A DNA stretch of 64,000 nt from an uncultured Veillonellaceae bacterium (GTDB taxonomy: Bacteria; Bacillota; Negativicutes; Veillonellales; Megasphaeraceae). Shown here in pieces: positions 17,387-25,903 of the stretch. The DNA is taken from contig UREG01000001.1 of NCBI GenBank assembly GCA_900546795.1, forward strand, positions 1 through 64,000. Reading direction: 5' to 3'. A model generated the notes under the pieces. The model was not told the DNA's origin. It saw nothing but the letters and a program-made list of their open reading frames with translations, and made no database searches. The first letter of the stretch is position 1; each line of letters opens with the position of its first letter. The position numbers and the translations under genes are program-made.

Positions 17387-17965
17387 ATGAAACAAACAAG
17401 TACAAAAAATAAAATTCTGGAATCGATGTATGCACTGATAGCAGAAAAAGGCTATGACAATGCTTCCATTGGGCAAATCGCAGACCGAATCGGCATAAAA
17501 AAAGCGTCTGTCTATTACTATTTCTCTTCCAAGCAGGACATTCTTCTCGAACTTGTTCAAACCATATATCAGGAAGATTACCGCAAACGGCTGGGACGGA
17601 TACAGGACTGCCGAACAACGGAGTCCTATAAAGCAGCCCTGCTCGAGCTTGGCCGTGATTTTGTTTCTTCTTATTTTCAGAATCAGACGCTCCGGAAAGT
17701 CTATGCGGAAATCGATATCCAGACGTCGCGCATCCCGCGGCTCCAGGCGTTAGTGCGGCAAATGAATCAGGAGCTCAAAGACTTTTTAGTACAAGTGCTT
17801 CTTTATGGGGTGGAAATCGGCGCCTTTTGGCCGGAGTTTGATGCAGACGGCAAAGCCCAGATGCTCTATGTCCTTTTGATTGGCATGGACGATGCAATTT
17901 TATATGAATTGCCTGCGCAGCCGGACGTGGTTTGGGAAGCGGCTGTCGGCTGCTTATTTTCGTAA
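17387..17965 (+). CDS. TetR family transcriptional regulator
   Basis: A 192-residue repressor. The N-terminal HTH is standard (ALIAEKGYDNASIGQIADRI, then KASVYYYFSSKQDILLEL); the C-terminal ligand domain is unclassified. It is followed 14 nt later by a MATE efflux gene, and a 32-bp palindromic operator covers its promoter. The simplest reading is a drug- or metabolite-responsive repressor of itself and the pump. The inducer is unknown. Confidence 0.93.
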   Translation: MKQTSTKNKILESMYALIAEKGYDNASIGQIADRIGIKKASVYYYFSSKQDILLELVQTIYQEDYRKRLGRIQDCRTTESYKAALLELGRDFVSSYFQNQTLRKVYAEIDIQTSRIPRLQALVRQMNQELKDFLVQVLLYGVEIGAFWPEFDADGKAQMLYVLLIGMDDAILYELPAQPDVVWEAAVGCLFS

Positions 17966-17979
17966 TCGGGAGAACCGCT

Positions 17980-19332
17980 ATGGGCGAAACTTCTTTTATT
18001 ACCTTGTCCGTCAAAAACGTTTTCTTCCGGCTGACGATTCCCAATATGATGAGTATGGTTTTTTCTTCTCTGTATATGATTGCAGACGGAATTTTTGTCG
18101 GCCATTTTATCGGCTCCCATGCCCTGGCTGCCGTCAATCTGGTCATGCCGGTTATTATGATCCTCTTTGCCGTTTCCAATATGATCGCCGTCGGGTCTTC
18201 TGTACAGGCGGCAACTGCGCTGGGAGAGCAGAATCCGGTTAAAGCCCGCAGCCTCTTTTCTTTCAGCGCCGCGCTTGTTGTCGGCGTCGGTATTTTCTTT
18301 GCCATTGCCGGCCTGTTCCTGGCATCTCCTCTTTTGCATTTTCTCATCCAAGAAAAAGAGCTTGCCGAAATGTGCGCTGCCTATATCCAGATTTTTATAT
18401 TAGGTCTTCCCTTTGTCATGCCTCTTTTTGCCATGGATAATTTCCTGCGGGTCTGCGGAAAAGCCCGGTACAGCATGTGGGCGAATATCCTCGTATCGGT
18501 GCTCAATATTTTTCTGGACTGGCTGCTGCTCGCCCACTGGAAGCTGGGCATAGAAGCGTCGGCTTTTGCTACCGTATGCAGCATGATAATCGGTTCTGCG
18601 TTTTCTTTCGCGCCTTTTTTCAGCAAAAAGCTTACTCTCTATTTTACGAAACCGTCGATCTCCCTCTCAGAACTGTTCCATATGCTGTATAACGGCAGCT
18701 CAGAATTTTTGAGCAGCGTCGCCGGCTCCTTCATTGCCGCGGTCATAAACACCGTCTTGCTGGCGCTAAGCGGGCCGACCGCCGTCGCCAGCTATGGAAT
18801 CGTTATGTACATCGACACCTTGCTGCTAAGTATTTTATACGGCGTAACAGACGCGATCCAACCGGCGGTCAGCTATAATTTGGGAGCAGGAAACCTGCGG
18901 CGGACCTTTTCTTTCTTTAAACTGTCCTGCGTGTTTACAGCAGTCTTTTCTATCGGCTGCATGCTCATCCTCTTATTATTTCCCCACAAACTGGCCGCCG
19001 TTTTTTCCAAAGGGGAAACGGAGCAGGTCGTAACGATGGCCGCAGCGGCGCTGCTTTTATTTGCGCCCTCTTATTTATTCACCTGGTTTAGCATGGTTAC
19101 CAGCACCTTTTTAACTGCGATGGACAAGCCAAAAGAATCTATGCTCATCATGGCGTTCCGCACCGTCTTCTTTCCTTTTCTGTGCCTGCTCATCCTGCCG
19201 CCTCTCCTTGGCGTGTACGGCGTCTTTTCCATTGTCACGTTGTCCAGCGTCCTCACTTGTATCCTAGCGGGTGCCATATGGAAAAAAAGCGTGTCCCAAT
19301 TAACCTGGGAACGCAAAAGAGCAGTTCTTTAA
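17980..19332 (+). CDS. MATE family efflux transporter
   Basis: A 450-residue multidrug/toxin extrusion protein with 12 hydrophobic helices. N-terminal features are NMMSMVFSSLYMIADGIFVG and SHALAAVNLVMPV, typical of bacterial MATE proteins of the NorM/MepA group. The ATG at 17980 has GGGAG upstream, 14 nt after tetR. It exports cationic compounds using a Na+ or H+ gradient in characterised relatives. Cotranscription with the TetR gene implies inducible expression. The substrate is not predictable. Confidence 0.93.
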   Translation: MGETSFITLSVKNVFFRLTIPNMMSMVFSSLYMIADGIFVGHFIGSHALAAVNLVMPVIMILFAVSNMIAVGSSVQAATALGEQNPVKARSLFSFSAALVVGVGIFFAIAGLFLASPLLHFLIQEKELAEMCAAYIQIFILGLPFVMPLFAMDNFLRVCGKARYSMWANILVSVLNIFLDWLLLAHWKLGIEASAFATVCSMIIGSAFSFAPFFSKKLTLYFTKPSISLSELFHMLYNGSSEFLSSVAGSFIAAVINTVLLALSGPTAVASYGIVMYIDTLLLSILYGVTDAIQPAVSYNLGAGNLRRTFSFFKLSCVFTAVFSIGCMLILLLFPHKLAAVFSKGETEQVVTMAAAALLLFAPSYLFTWFSMVTSTFLTAMDKPKESMLIMAFRTVFFPFLCLLILPPLLGVYGVFSIVTLSSVLTCILAGAIWKKSVSQLTWERKRAVL

Positions 19333-19398
19333 ACGAAGAAACGCCTGTTTCCGCGCAGTTATATGACGCGTTGTATTTTCTGTAAAGGAGTGGTTCTT

Positions 19399-20346
19399 AT
19401 GTATCTTTGCGATTGTCATTGTGATACGCTCATGCATTTCTTTCCGCATCCGGAGCTGTCTTTGTATGAAAACCGGCTGCATTTGGATATCCGGCGGCAG
19501 CTGCGCTTAGGCGGCGGCCTGCAGGTGTACGCGATCTATATTCCGACCAAAGAAGTACGGCGGCACAACAGCCTGCATTACACCCTTCATGTCATGGATA
19601 TCTACCATAGAGAACTTGCCCGGGCCCGCCAAACCGGCCTGGATATTGCAGAAATATATACGCCCGAAGATGTGCGGACCGCCAGGAAGCATCAAAGCGC
19701 GGCGCTCCTCTCTATTGAAGACGGCAGCGCGTTTGAAGGAAGCCTGGAGATCCTTCGCATGTGCTACCGGCTCGGCGTACGGATGACAACGCTTACCTGG
19801 AATCACCAAAATGAGCTGGGCGCCGGTATTGCCGAAGAAGATTCCAAAGGCGGCCTGACTCGTTTTGGCCGGCAGGCTGTTCGGGAAATGAACCGCCTCG
19901 GCATGGCGGCAGACGTCTCCCATGCCGCGCCGCAAACGTTTTGGGATGTGCTGGAAGTGTCGGAAAAACCGGTCATCGCCACCCATTCCAACGCAAAATC
20001 CTGCTGTTCCCACCCCAGAAACCTGACCGATGAACAGATCAAAGCGCTCGCCGCAGCCGGCGGAATCATGGGCATTACCTTTGCCCGCCGCTTTTTAGAA
20101 GAAGACGGAATCGGGGCCGGCCTGGACAGCGTCTGCCGTCATATCGGCCATGTCCTCGATCTGCTGGGTTCGGACGAATATCTGGCGATCGGTTCGGATT
20201 TTGACGGCACCGACCTTCCGGACGATATGGCCGGCATCGAGGATACGGCGCGGCTCGCCGACCGTCTCTGCCGCGAGTATTCCCAGGAAACCGCTGAAAA
20301 AATTTTTCATAAAAACGCCATGCGGTTTTTGGCTTCTGTCTTATAA
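19399..20346 (+). CDS. Membrane dipeptidase family (peptidase M19)
   Basis: A 315-residue zinc dipeptidase of family M19. Key motifs: DCHCDTLMHF near the start (metal-binding HxD), SIEDGSAFEG (bridging Glu), ATHSNAK and GSDFDGTD. AAAGGAG lies just before the ATG at 19399; an upstream in-frame start without a site is not used. It has no signal peptide, so it is cytoplasmic. It probably cleaves dipeptides, including those with a D-residue at the C-terminal position. A strong terminator follows. Confidence 0.93.
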   Translation: MYLCDCHCDTLMHFFPHPELSLYENRLHLDIRRQLRLGGGLQVYAIYIPTKEVRRHNSLHYTLHVMDIYHRELARARQTGLDIAEIYTPEDVRTARKHQSAALLSIEDGSAFEGSLEILRMCYRLGVRMTTLTWNHQNELGAGIAEEDSKGGLTRFGRQAVREMNRLGMAADVSHAAPQTFWDVLEVSEKPVIATHSNAKSCCSHPRNLTDEQIKALAAAGGIMGITFARRFLEEDGIGAGLDSVCRHIGHVLDLLGSDEYLAIGSDFDGTDLPDDMAGIEDTARLADRLCREYSQETAEKIFHKNAMRFLASVL

Positions 20347-20363
20347 CCTGCATACGAAAATAA

Positions 20364-20400
20364 AAACCTGATTTCCCATAGGAAATCAGGTTTCTTTTTA
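20364..20400 (+). terminator. Terminator after M19 dipeptidase
   Basis: A 13-bp perfect stem AAACCTGATTTCC/GGAAATCAGGTTT with a 4-nt loop, followed by TCTTTTT. Confidence 0.88.
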
Positions 20401-20436
20401 CAGCCATCTCTCACTTTTGCAGCGTTATATAAAACA

Positions 20437-21684
20437 CTATGCCGTCAGCATATAGGCAGCCCGCATCAATCCGTACAGCACCAGGCCCAAAACTCCGCCT
20501 ACCAGCGCGCCGTTTATGCGTATCCAGCCCAAGTCTTCGCCTACTTTGTCTTCCAAAAACGCATTAAACCGCTCTTTACTGAAGCCTGCCAGCACCTGCC
20601 GCACCGCCAGACCGATCAGCTGCTGCTGGTTTTGGAACAGCACGATGAGAACGATCTGTACCTGTTCATCGAGCCAGCGGTTGAATTCCGCTTTTTCTTC
20701 TCCATACGCCAGCAGGATATCCAGCTGTTCTTTCATAAATGCGGTCAGCCCATCGCCTTCCAGCAGCCGGCCTCTGCCGTAAACCGCCAGCTGTTCCAAC
20801 CACGATTCCAGCGGAAACAGATTTCCTAGTTCCGACTGCCATCGGGATACGGCATTCCACAGCGGCGCGTCTTCCTGTCCAAAAGCGCGGTGCAATTCTT
20901 GCTGGAGCCACGCGCGGACGGGGCTGTCCACTTCTTCCATCTCCGTAAGGAGATCGACGGCGCTGCTTTGCAGCTGCCGGGCTAATTCGCCGGCATCGAC
21001 CACATTCATCATCTCTACGGCCGCCATCAGCAAGCCGCTGCCTTTTTTCTTCTCTTCTTCAAATTGACGTTCCGCCCAAAGCTGCAGCTGGGCTGCCGTT
21101 TCCGGCCGCTGGAGCTGTTTTTTCAGCCGCCCCAGCACTGCGGTCAGTACCGGACTGTCCGCTTTTTCCAGTTCTCCCGTCAATTTACCGCGAAGCCAGC
21201 CGGCCAGCGGAAGAGACAGAAGCCAGCGCCGCACCGAAGCCGCCGCCTGTTCCTGCACGTCTCGGGAACCGGCCGTATCCAGCACCATGCGAAGAATCAC
21301 TGCCGCCGCCCGTTCGCACTGCGCCCGCCCCGCCGGAGTCTTTACATAGGGCCACAGCCATTGCGACGCGGAAAAATGCTGGATATGTTCCTGCCAAAAT
21401 GCCGGGGTAACCAGTTTCTGAGAAACCAGTTCCGCCAAACTTTCTGTCAGCCGTTCCCGCTGCCGGTGCAGCAATTCCGTATGATAGGGAAAGCCCAGCG
21501 GCTTTTCAAACAGCGCCGTCACCGCAAACCAATCAGCTACGCTGCCGATCAAGGCCGACTGCGTAATGTAAAGGGCCGCTTCCGCCCACAGTTCTCCCGG
21601 ATACAAATGCCAGGCGTCGAGAGAGGCAATAAAGCAAAGAAAGGACAAGAACAAAATAAGGTTGGCTCGTTTTCGATATGTCAT
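20437..21684 (-). CDS. DUF445 family membrane-anchored protein (second of tandem pair)
   Basis: A 415-residue DUF445 protein. The family hallmark is near the N-terminus: two hydrophobic helices with QSALIGSVADWFAVTALFEK. The long middle is helical and charged, and a C-terminal helix carries INGALVGGVLGLVLYGLMR. Its start overlaps the stop of the upstream DUF445 gene by 4 nt (ATGA), so it is translationally coupled. Function is unknown; family members are inner-membrane proteins with a long soluble helical part. The two paralogues may work as a hetero-oligomer. Confidence 0.9.
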   Translation of the reverse strand: MTYRKRANLILFLSFLCFIASLDAWHLYPGELWAEAALYITQSALIGSVADWFAVTALFEKPLGFPYHTELLHRQRERLTESLAELVSQKLVTPAFWQEHIQHFSASQWLWPYVKTPAGRAQCERAAAVILRMVLDTAGSRDVQEQAAASVRRWLLSLPLAGWLRGKLTGELEKADSPVLTAVLGRLKKQLQRPETAAQLQLWAERQFEEEKKKGSGLLMAAVEMMNVVDAGELARQLQSSAVDLLTEMEEVDSPVRAWLQQELHRAFGQEDAPLWNAVSRWQSELGNLFPLESWLEQLAVYGRGRLLEGDGLTAFMKEQLDILLAYGEEKAEFNRWLDEQVQIVLIVLFQNQQQLIGLAVRQVLAGFSKERFNAFLEDKVGEDLGWIRINGALVGGVLGLVLYGLMRAAYMLTA

Positions 21685-22931
21685 AACGGCGCACCTCCCC
21701 GTATCACGCTCATGACCAGATACACTGCGCCGCCCATCACCGCGCCGACCAAAGAGCCGTTGACCCGGATCATCTGCAAATCATAGTGTACTTTGGCTTC
21801 CATGGCGTCCGCCAATTCGTCTCCGCTATACTGCCTTACTTTTGCTTCTACCATATCGCCTAATTTATGCTGTATTACATGGAGCCACCGCGCCGCAGTT
21901 CCCAGCAGATACCGGTTTACCTGTTCCGACAGCCGGCTCTCTTTAGGCAGACGGCAGGCGTCCATCATATTTTTCACAATCCGTTCTTTAGGAAATTCCC
22001 GGTCTTCGGAAAATAGGAGTGCCAGCACCCGTTCTGCCTGCTCCTGTCCATAAGTATCCAGCCAGTTTTGTTTCCATGCTTCCACCTTCGCCTGCACGGC
22101 TTCCTCTTCTTCGAGCCGTACCGTCCAGGACCAGAAATATTCCCAGATCTTTTTATACCGCGCCGAATCCTCGCAGCCCATATCGTCGAGAATCGTCAAT
22201 AGCTGCCGCTGCAGGGTGCGGCTCATCGCGTCTGCGGAAAACCGGTCGCTTTTCAATAAAAAGGCAACGGCCATGCCCCGCAGAAAGGACGTCTGCCCGT
22301 AATAACCGGCTGCCCGTTCATATAAAACGCCCAGCAGCCGCCGGCTTTCTTCCGCCGCGGCTATATCCTTTATGATCGTCAGCCCGAAACGATACGCTTC
22401 TTTGCCGCTGTCAGACGTCAGTATCTGCCGCAGCATCCGTCCCAGCGCCGGCGCCAGCTGCATTTGCCCGGCCAGCGAAAGGCTCAGCTGCCGCAGTTCT
22501 TTCTGCATACCCGGCAGCGCTAAAAAATGGATTCCCAGTTCCAGCGCCCTTCCGCAGTACAGCCGAAGCCGTTTTTCCCCGCCTTCGCTTTCCATATACT
22601 GACGCAGCTGCTCTACGGGCGGATTATTTTTGATCACCCGATACATATGCGGTACTGTCAGCAGTTCTTTTTCTACCATATGCCTTGCCGTCTCGGTAAT
22701 CCGTTCCCGGCTCCGCGGAATCAAGGCCGTCTTAAACGATATTCCCAACGGTTTGCGAAACAGGGCCGTTACGGCATACCAGTCCGCCAAACCGCCGACC
22801 ATCGCCGCGCCGGCCATATGGCAGAGCAGCCCAATCCACCAATTTTCCCGCCAGGGAAACGAAACGAAAAACACGATCGTAACCAGAGCCAGTATGATAT
22901 TGGCAATCTGCTTTTTCCATATTTGCTCCAT
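21681..22931 (-). CDS. DUF445 family membrane-anchored protein (first of tandem pair)
   Basis: A 416-residue DUF445 protein paralogous to the following gene. N-terminal hallmark: AAMVGGLADWYAVTALFRK after two hydrophobic helices. C-terminal helix: VNGSLVGAVMGGAVYLVMS. The overall layout (membrane ends, helical charged middle) is the same as in its neighbour but the sequences have diverged widely, so the duplication is old. A site including GGAGGAAG precedes the ATG. Function is unknown. Confidence 0.9.
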   Translation of the reverse strand: MEQIWKKQIANIILALVTIVFFVSFPWRENWWIGLLCHMAGAAMVGGLADWYAVTALFRKPLGISFKTALIPRSRERITETARHMVEKELLTVPHMYRVIKNNPPVEQLRQYMESEGGEKRLRLYCGRALELGIHFLALPGMQKELRQLSLSLAGQMQLAPALGRMLRQILTSDSGKEAYRFGLTIIKDIAAAEESRRLLGVLYERAAGYYGQTSFLRGMAVAFLLKSDRFSADAMSRTLQRQLLTILDDMGCEDSARYKKIWEYFWSWTVRLEEEEAVQAKVEAWKQNWLDTYGQEQAERVLALLFSEDREFPKERIVKNMMDACRLPKESRLSEQVNRYLLGTAARWLHVIQHKLGDMVEAKVRQYSGDELADAMEAKVHYDLQMIRVNGSLVGAVMGGAVYLVMSVIRGGAPL

Positions 22932-23051
22932 TGTATTCTTCCTCCTTGCCGATTCTGTGCGCTGCTTCCATATAATACCTATTTATTATAAGAGAGCGCA
23001 GGGTATCGGAGAAAAAATCCTTCCCGCCATGCCGGCAGAAAGGATCCAAGG

Positions 23052-23351
23052 CTATCGGCGCCGGCCGCCGCCGGCCATAGACCAGACCAGCAGCGCGATA
23101 AACGCCAGATTCGACATCATATGCGACATGATGCCAAAATCCGTTAGGATATTAATGACCGTCAGCCCGATTAAAAACAGCATATCCGCCCGCAGATCCA
23201 CAAACGGATCCCGGCGCAGGATAAAATATCCTCCGATTAAAATCCCAATCCGAACGGCCAGCGCCGTCAGCAGCGTAGGAAAGAGATCGATGATGAATCC
23301 GCCGCCTACCATCAGTATCAATATGTATATCCAAGATTTGTTTATGATCAT
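23052..23351 (-). CDS. Small hypothetical membrane protein
   Basis: A 99-residue protein with three hydrophobic segments (about 8-24, 27-45 and 60-92) and a C-terminal Gly/Arg tail. No family is recognised. The ATG at 23351 has AGGAG 12 nt upstream, which is a long gap. It lies 23 nt downstream of the MBL-fold hydrolase on the same strand, so the two are probably one operon. Confidence 0.65.
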   Translation of the reverse strand: MIINKSWIYILILMVGGGFIIDLFPTLLTALAVRIGILIGGYFILRRDPFVDLRADMLFLIGLTVINILTDFGIMSHMMSNLAFIALLVWSMAGGGRRR

Positions 23352-23374
23352 TTATCGTATATTCTCCTTCTTGC

Positions 23375-24061
23375 TTATATCCGATGCTCATCGCCCGGCC
23401 GATGAGGAATCCACAGCGGCACATCGCCGAATTTCGCTTCAAAATACAAGGACGGTTCCCAGGCGGGTCCGCAGTAATGCATCGGCACCAGGCATTTGCC
23501 TACCTGCACATGTTCCAAAAATCCCAGCACGCCCCATTCGCGGGCATCTTCCAGCCGCGCGTCTACAGGAAACAGCGCCGTGTCCGGACAAAGACCGTCC
23601 AGCATGTCCATCTCCCGGTCGTACAGCATTTTGGCTTCCCGATTGTTTTCGTCCGTATCGCCCAGCCAATGCCACCAGTTTAAATCGCCGGCAAAAAACA
23701 GCGTCCGGCTGTTGTGATCGACGTAAAACGAGCCGCCTTCATCCGTAGAGCCGTACATTTTGATTTTGACCCCGTCCACGGAAACTTCTTCATACGGTTC
23801 CATGCGGATAATCTTGTCCTCCGGCACTCCGGAAAGAGGCACGTCTTTATGCAGGATATAATACGAGGCCCGCTTCGCTGCGTTGGCAATCTCCGGATTA
23901 AAATGATCGTCATGGGAATGGCTTACAAAAAACCACACTTCTTTTTCTCCGGCTAAATAATGGGACACGATGCCCATTTCGTCCTGATAATAATCAAATA
24001 TAAATACACGGTTATCCTGCTCTATGGCAAAACCGCTGTGTCCTAAAAACGTTAGTTTCAT
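23375..24061 (-). CDS. MBL-fold metal-dependent hydrolase
   Basis: A 228-residue metallo-beta-lactamase-fold protein of the UlaG-like group. It starts MKLTFLGHSGFAI; the metal motif HSHDDH is in FFVSHSHDDHFNPE, and further His/Asp residues occur in FFAGDLNWWHW and VPMHYCG. The ATG at 24061 has AAGGAGG at good spacing, preferred over a start 21 nt upstream. It is cytoplasmic, with no signal peptide. The substrate is unknown; relatives include phosphodiesterases, lactonases and RNases. It probably heads a two-gene operon with the small membrane protein. Confidence 0.9.
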   Translation of the reverse strand: MKLTFLGHSGFAIEQDNRVFIFDYYQDEMGIVSHYLAGEKEVWFFVSHSHDDHFNPEIANAAKRASYYILHKDVPLSGVPEDKIIRMEPYEEVSVDGVKIKMYGSTDEGGSFYVDHNSRTLFFAGDLNWWHWLGDTDENNREAKMLYDREMDMLDGLCPDTALFPVDARLEDAREWGVLGFLEHVQVGKCLVPMHYCGPAWEPSLYFEAKFGDVPLWIPHRPGDEHRI

Positions 24062-24161
24062 ACGAACCTCCTTACTATTCATTATATTTAGTATACCATA
24101 TCCCGTCTAATTTCGTTTCCATCGGCATGATACTTTGCTATAATTTACTTATACAAATATA

Positions 24162-24575
24162 ATGGCAGCCTGGAAGAACCTGGGGATAACTGTATTATGT
24201 ATATCTTCCCTGGCAGGCAGTCTTTATTCACTTGTGGATCCTGAAAATAAGCAGCTCATTATCAAAATTATGACGGGATATTTAGTTATTAACATGTTCC
24301 GCATGGCCTGCTGGCCCTTCCCTGTTGGCAATCAAGCTCCTCATGATGTAATCTTAGATAATTTATCAAATATTACTGAACGACTTTTTCCAATCGACAG
24401 CAGCAAAATGAATGTATTTATTGATAATAGTCAGATTATTAATTATTCTAAAATACCGATTATGTCAGACTTCAATCCGGATACTGAATTATTAGCTGCT
24501 TGTGGCATCGTTTTAGCCAATAATCAGAGTGTATATACACCACCACGAATTGGAGTCCCTTCTCAATTCATATAA
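24162..24575 (+). CDS. Hypothetical protein with N-terminal membrane segment
   Basis: An open frame of 137 codons beginning MAAWKNLGITVLCISSLAG. Residues 5-22 and 31-48 are hydrophobic and the remainder is soluble. No ribosome-binding site is visible, although TATAAT lies about 50 nt upstream (24136-24141). The hydrophobic-Pro-hydrophobic start vaguely recalls SpoIIIAF-like proteins, but I would not assign it. It sits at the left edge of an AT-rich pocket with a broken regulator next to it, so it may be a remnant. Confidence 0.35.
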   Translation: MAAWKNLGITVLCISSLAGSLYSLVDPENKQLIIKIMTGYLVINMFRMACWPFPVGNQAPHDVILDNLSNITERLFPIDSSKMNVFIDNSQIINYSKIPIMSDFNPDTELLAACGIVLANNQSVYTPPRIGVPSQFI

Positions 24576-24581
24576 TACTAA

Positions 24582-24866
24582 AACCACCAAGTTGATTTAA
24601 CTGCGGCCGCAGAAATTTCTCAGACCAATATTGAGTAATCTTGAAAAGGGGAATACTGGCATCAGCTTACTAACAGTGTGTAAAATTAGCAGTTGTCTAG
24701 GCTGTACTATCGATGAGTTAATTTATGTCCCAAAAACAATCGCGCCGCCAAAAAATCATGTACTTAATCTAAATGATTTAATCAATGCCTTAAGATTTGT
24801 AAAAATAATTAAGTCTTGCCAAAACCACTATATTGTCTCTTATAATGAAAAAAGGAGTGATCTTCT
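24582..24866 (+). pseudogene. Frameshifted, N-terminally truncated Xre-family HTH regulator
   Basis: Translation gives HQVDLTAAAEISQTNI in one frame (24585-24632). After an extra G at about 24633 the next frame continues SNLEKGNTGISLL and then CTIDELI. Joined, these form the typical second half of an Xre/Cro helix-turn-helix (recognition helix, SNLEKG turn, final helix). The first helix and a start codon are missing. A tail of unknown character (about 40 residues) runs up to the next gene. This is a decayed DNA-binding regulator, perhaps of prophage or toxin-antitoxin origin. Confidence 0.78.
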
Positions 24867-25475
24867 ATGCCAAGACGTAAACCTGGTTATGGTCCAGACG
24901 GAACACCTATTCATCCGTCAAAGCCATCTAAACCTTCAAAGAAATATGGTCCGGACGGAACACCTATTCATCCGCCTACTCCAACAAGATATTGGATTCC
25001 CGAAAAAAGAGGAAGAGACAGAGACGGTTTGGAATGGGTAATCCCTGGACATTGGTCTGATGATCCAGAGTATCAACCAAAACCACCCAAAGAACCTGAA
25101 GTATATAAAGAACATAAATGTCACATCGATGGCGCCTTTATTCTGTTAGGTGGTTATATAAGGATATTTGACAGTAATGTTCCTTCTGGTCAAAGGGGAC
25201 ATGAATTATACCTAAAATTTGGAGGATTAGGTATAGGTGGAATGGATGGTAACGGTGTATTGCGTAATGACCTTAATTCATGGGACGAGTTTTACGATAA
25301 AGTTGACCGTTTCCTTTATATAGCTGGAGCACCTTCATTAGATGTGCCTATTAGTGATTTAGCACATACGCTTATATCTTTTCGGGATAAAAACGATAAT
25401 ATCATAGGTTATGCAATCCCAGATGTTTCTGGCGATATTGGTATTGCTGGAGGTACAGTAGAAGTAAAATCTTAG
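24867..25475 (+). CDS. Unrecognised protein with proline-rich repeat N-terminus
   Basis: A 202-residue protein of no recognised family. Residues 1-75 are Pro/Gly/Lys-rich with YGPDGTPIHP repeated at 8-17 and 27-36, then WVIPGHWSDDPEYQP. Residues about 80-202 look like a compact beta-rich domain with GGLGIGGMDGNG and a C-terminal SGDIGIAGGTVEV. This faintly recalls Vap-type beta-barrels, but too weakly to assign. It has no signal peptide. GGAG lies 9 nt before the ATG and a terminator follows the stop, so it looks intact. Codon use is AT-rich compared with flanking genes, suggesting transfer. Confidence 0.72.
   Translation: MPRRKPGYGPDGTPIHPSKPSKPSKKYGPDGTPIHPPTPTRYWIPEKRGRDRDGLEWVIPGHWSDDPEYQPKPPKEPEVYKEHKCHIDGAFILLGGYIRIFDSNVPSGQRGHELYLKFGGLGIGGMDGNGVLRNDLNSWDEFYDKVDRFLYIAGAPSLDVPISDLAHTLISFRDKNDNIIGYAIPDVSGDIGIAGGTVEVKS
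24888..24974 (+). repeat. Two-copy 30-bp tandem coding repeat
   Basis: Positions 24888-24917 and 24945-24974 are 30-bp copies with one mismatch, spaced 57 bp apart. They encode YGPDGTPIHP twice. Such near-identity at the DNA level points to a recent duplication. Confidence 0.85.
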
Positions 25476-25500
25476 AAATATATTGCAGTAATTAAGAAAA

Positions 25501-25533
25501 GATTGTTCAACTTATAATTGAACAGTCTTTTTC
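25501..25533 (+). terminator. Terminator after the 202-residue orphan gene
   Basis: GATTGTTCAA and TTGAACAGTC form a 10-bp stem with one G-T pair, followed by TTTTTC. Confidence 0.8.
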
Positions 25534-25713
25534 TGCAAAGTAAATGGTTTTAGTACTAATATGTTAATATCAGACCATTTTTAATTATAACGTTTTTATC
25601 AAACTTTTAGATCATTTTAGTTAAAATGAGTTATACAATACAGTTTGTCTGTATGTTATAATATTACCCATAAGATAAGCTGATGAGTCGATTCCTTCTC
25701 TGGAGGTGATAGC
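25534..25713 (+). promoter_or_regulatory. Leader and promoter of small toxin-like gene
   Basis: An AT-rich spacer. TGTTATAAT at 25654-25662 is an extended -10 element without a convincing -35. It is followed by a 50-nt leader ending in CTGGAGGTGATAGC, a strong ribosome-binding site directly before the 24-codon gene. Confidence 0.5.
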
Positions 25714-25788
25714 ATGAGCGTATATGAAGCCCTATCCTTGATGGTAGCTTTCGGTACTCTCGTCGCTACCACTATCTCTATATTGTAA
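25714..25788 (+). CDS. Candidate holin-like type I toxin peptide (24 residues)
   Basis: MSVYEALSLMVAFGTLVATT followed by ISIL. It is a single hydrophobic helix with the [ST]VYEAL...M..F.TL pattern of the putative holin-like toxin family found in many Firmicutes. Those peptides insert in the membrane and are kept silent by an antisense RNA. GGAGGTG lies 7 nt before the ATG. An overlapping antisense RNA would be expected between about 25790 and 25870, but I cannot define one from sequence alone. It sits in the same AT-rich pocket as the broken Xre gene. Confidence 0.68.
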   Translation: MSVYEALSLMVAFGTLVATTISIL

Positions 25789-25903
25789 GTAATTTAGCTT
25801 ATAAAATGAAGTTACCTACTTTTATTTCCAACCTAAAAGAAGAGTTTGAAAAATAAAATCAGACTAAGCACACAAGAAAGGAGATACAAATAAGGGAAGA
25901 AAA

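Noticed and set aside
22630..23748. Plus-strand frame of 372 codons opposite DUF445 and MBL genes
   Set aside because: It is antisense to three genes with clear motifs and starts, its composition is Arg/Pro/Ser-rich, and it has no start signal.
24162..24575. Sporulation protein SpoIIIAF-like gene
   Set aside because: The likeness is limited to a hydrophobic-Pro-hydrophobic start, and no other sporulation gene is nearby.
24888..24974. Short tandem repeats that might be a CRISPR array
   Set aside because: Only two copies exist, they are in frame inside a coding gene and encode the same peptide, and no cas gene is present.
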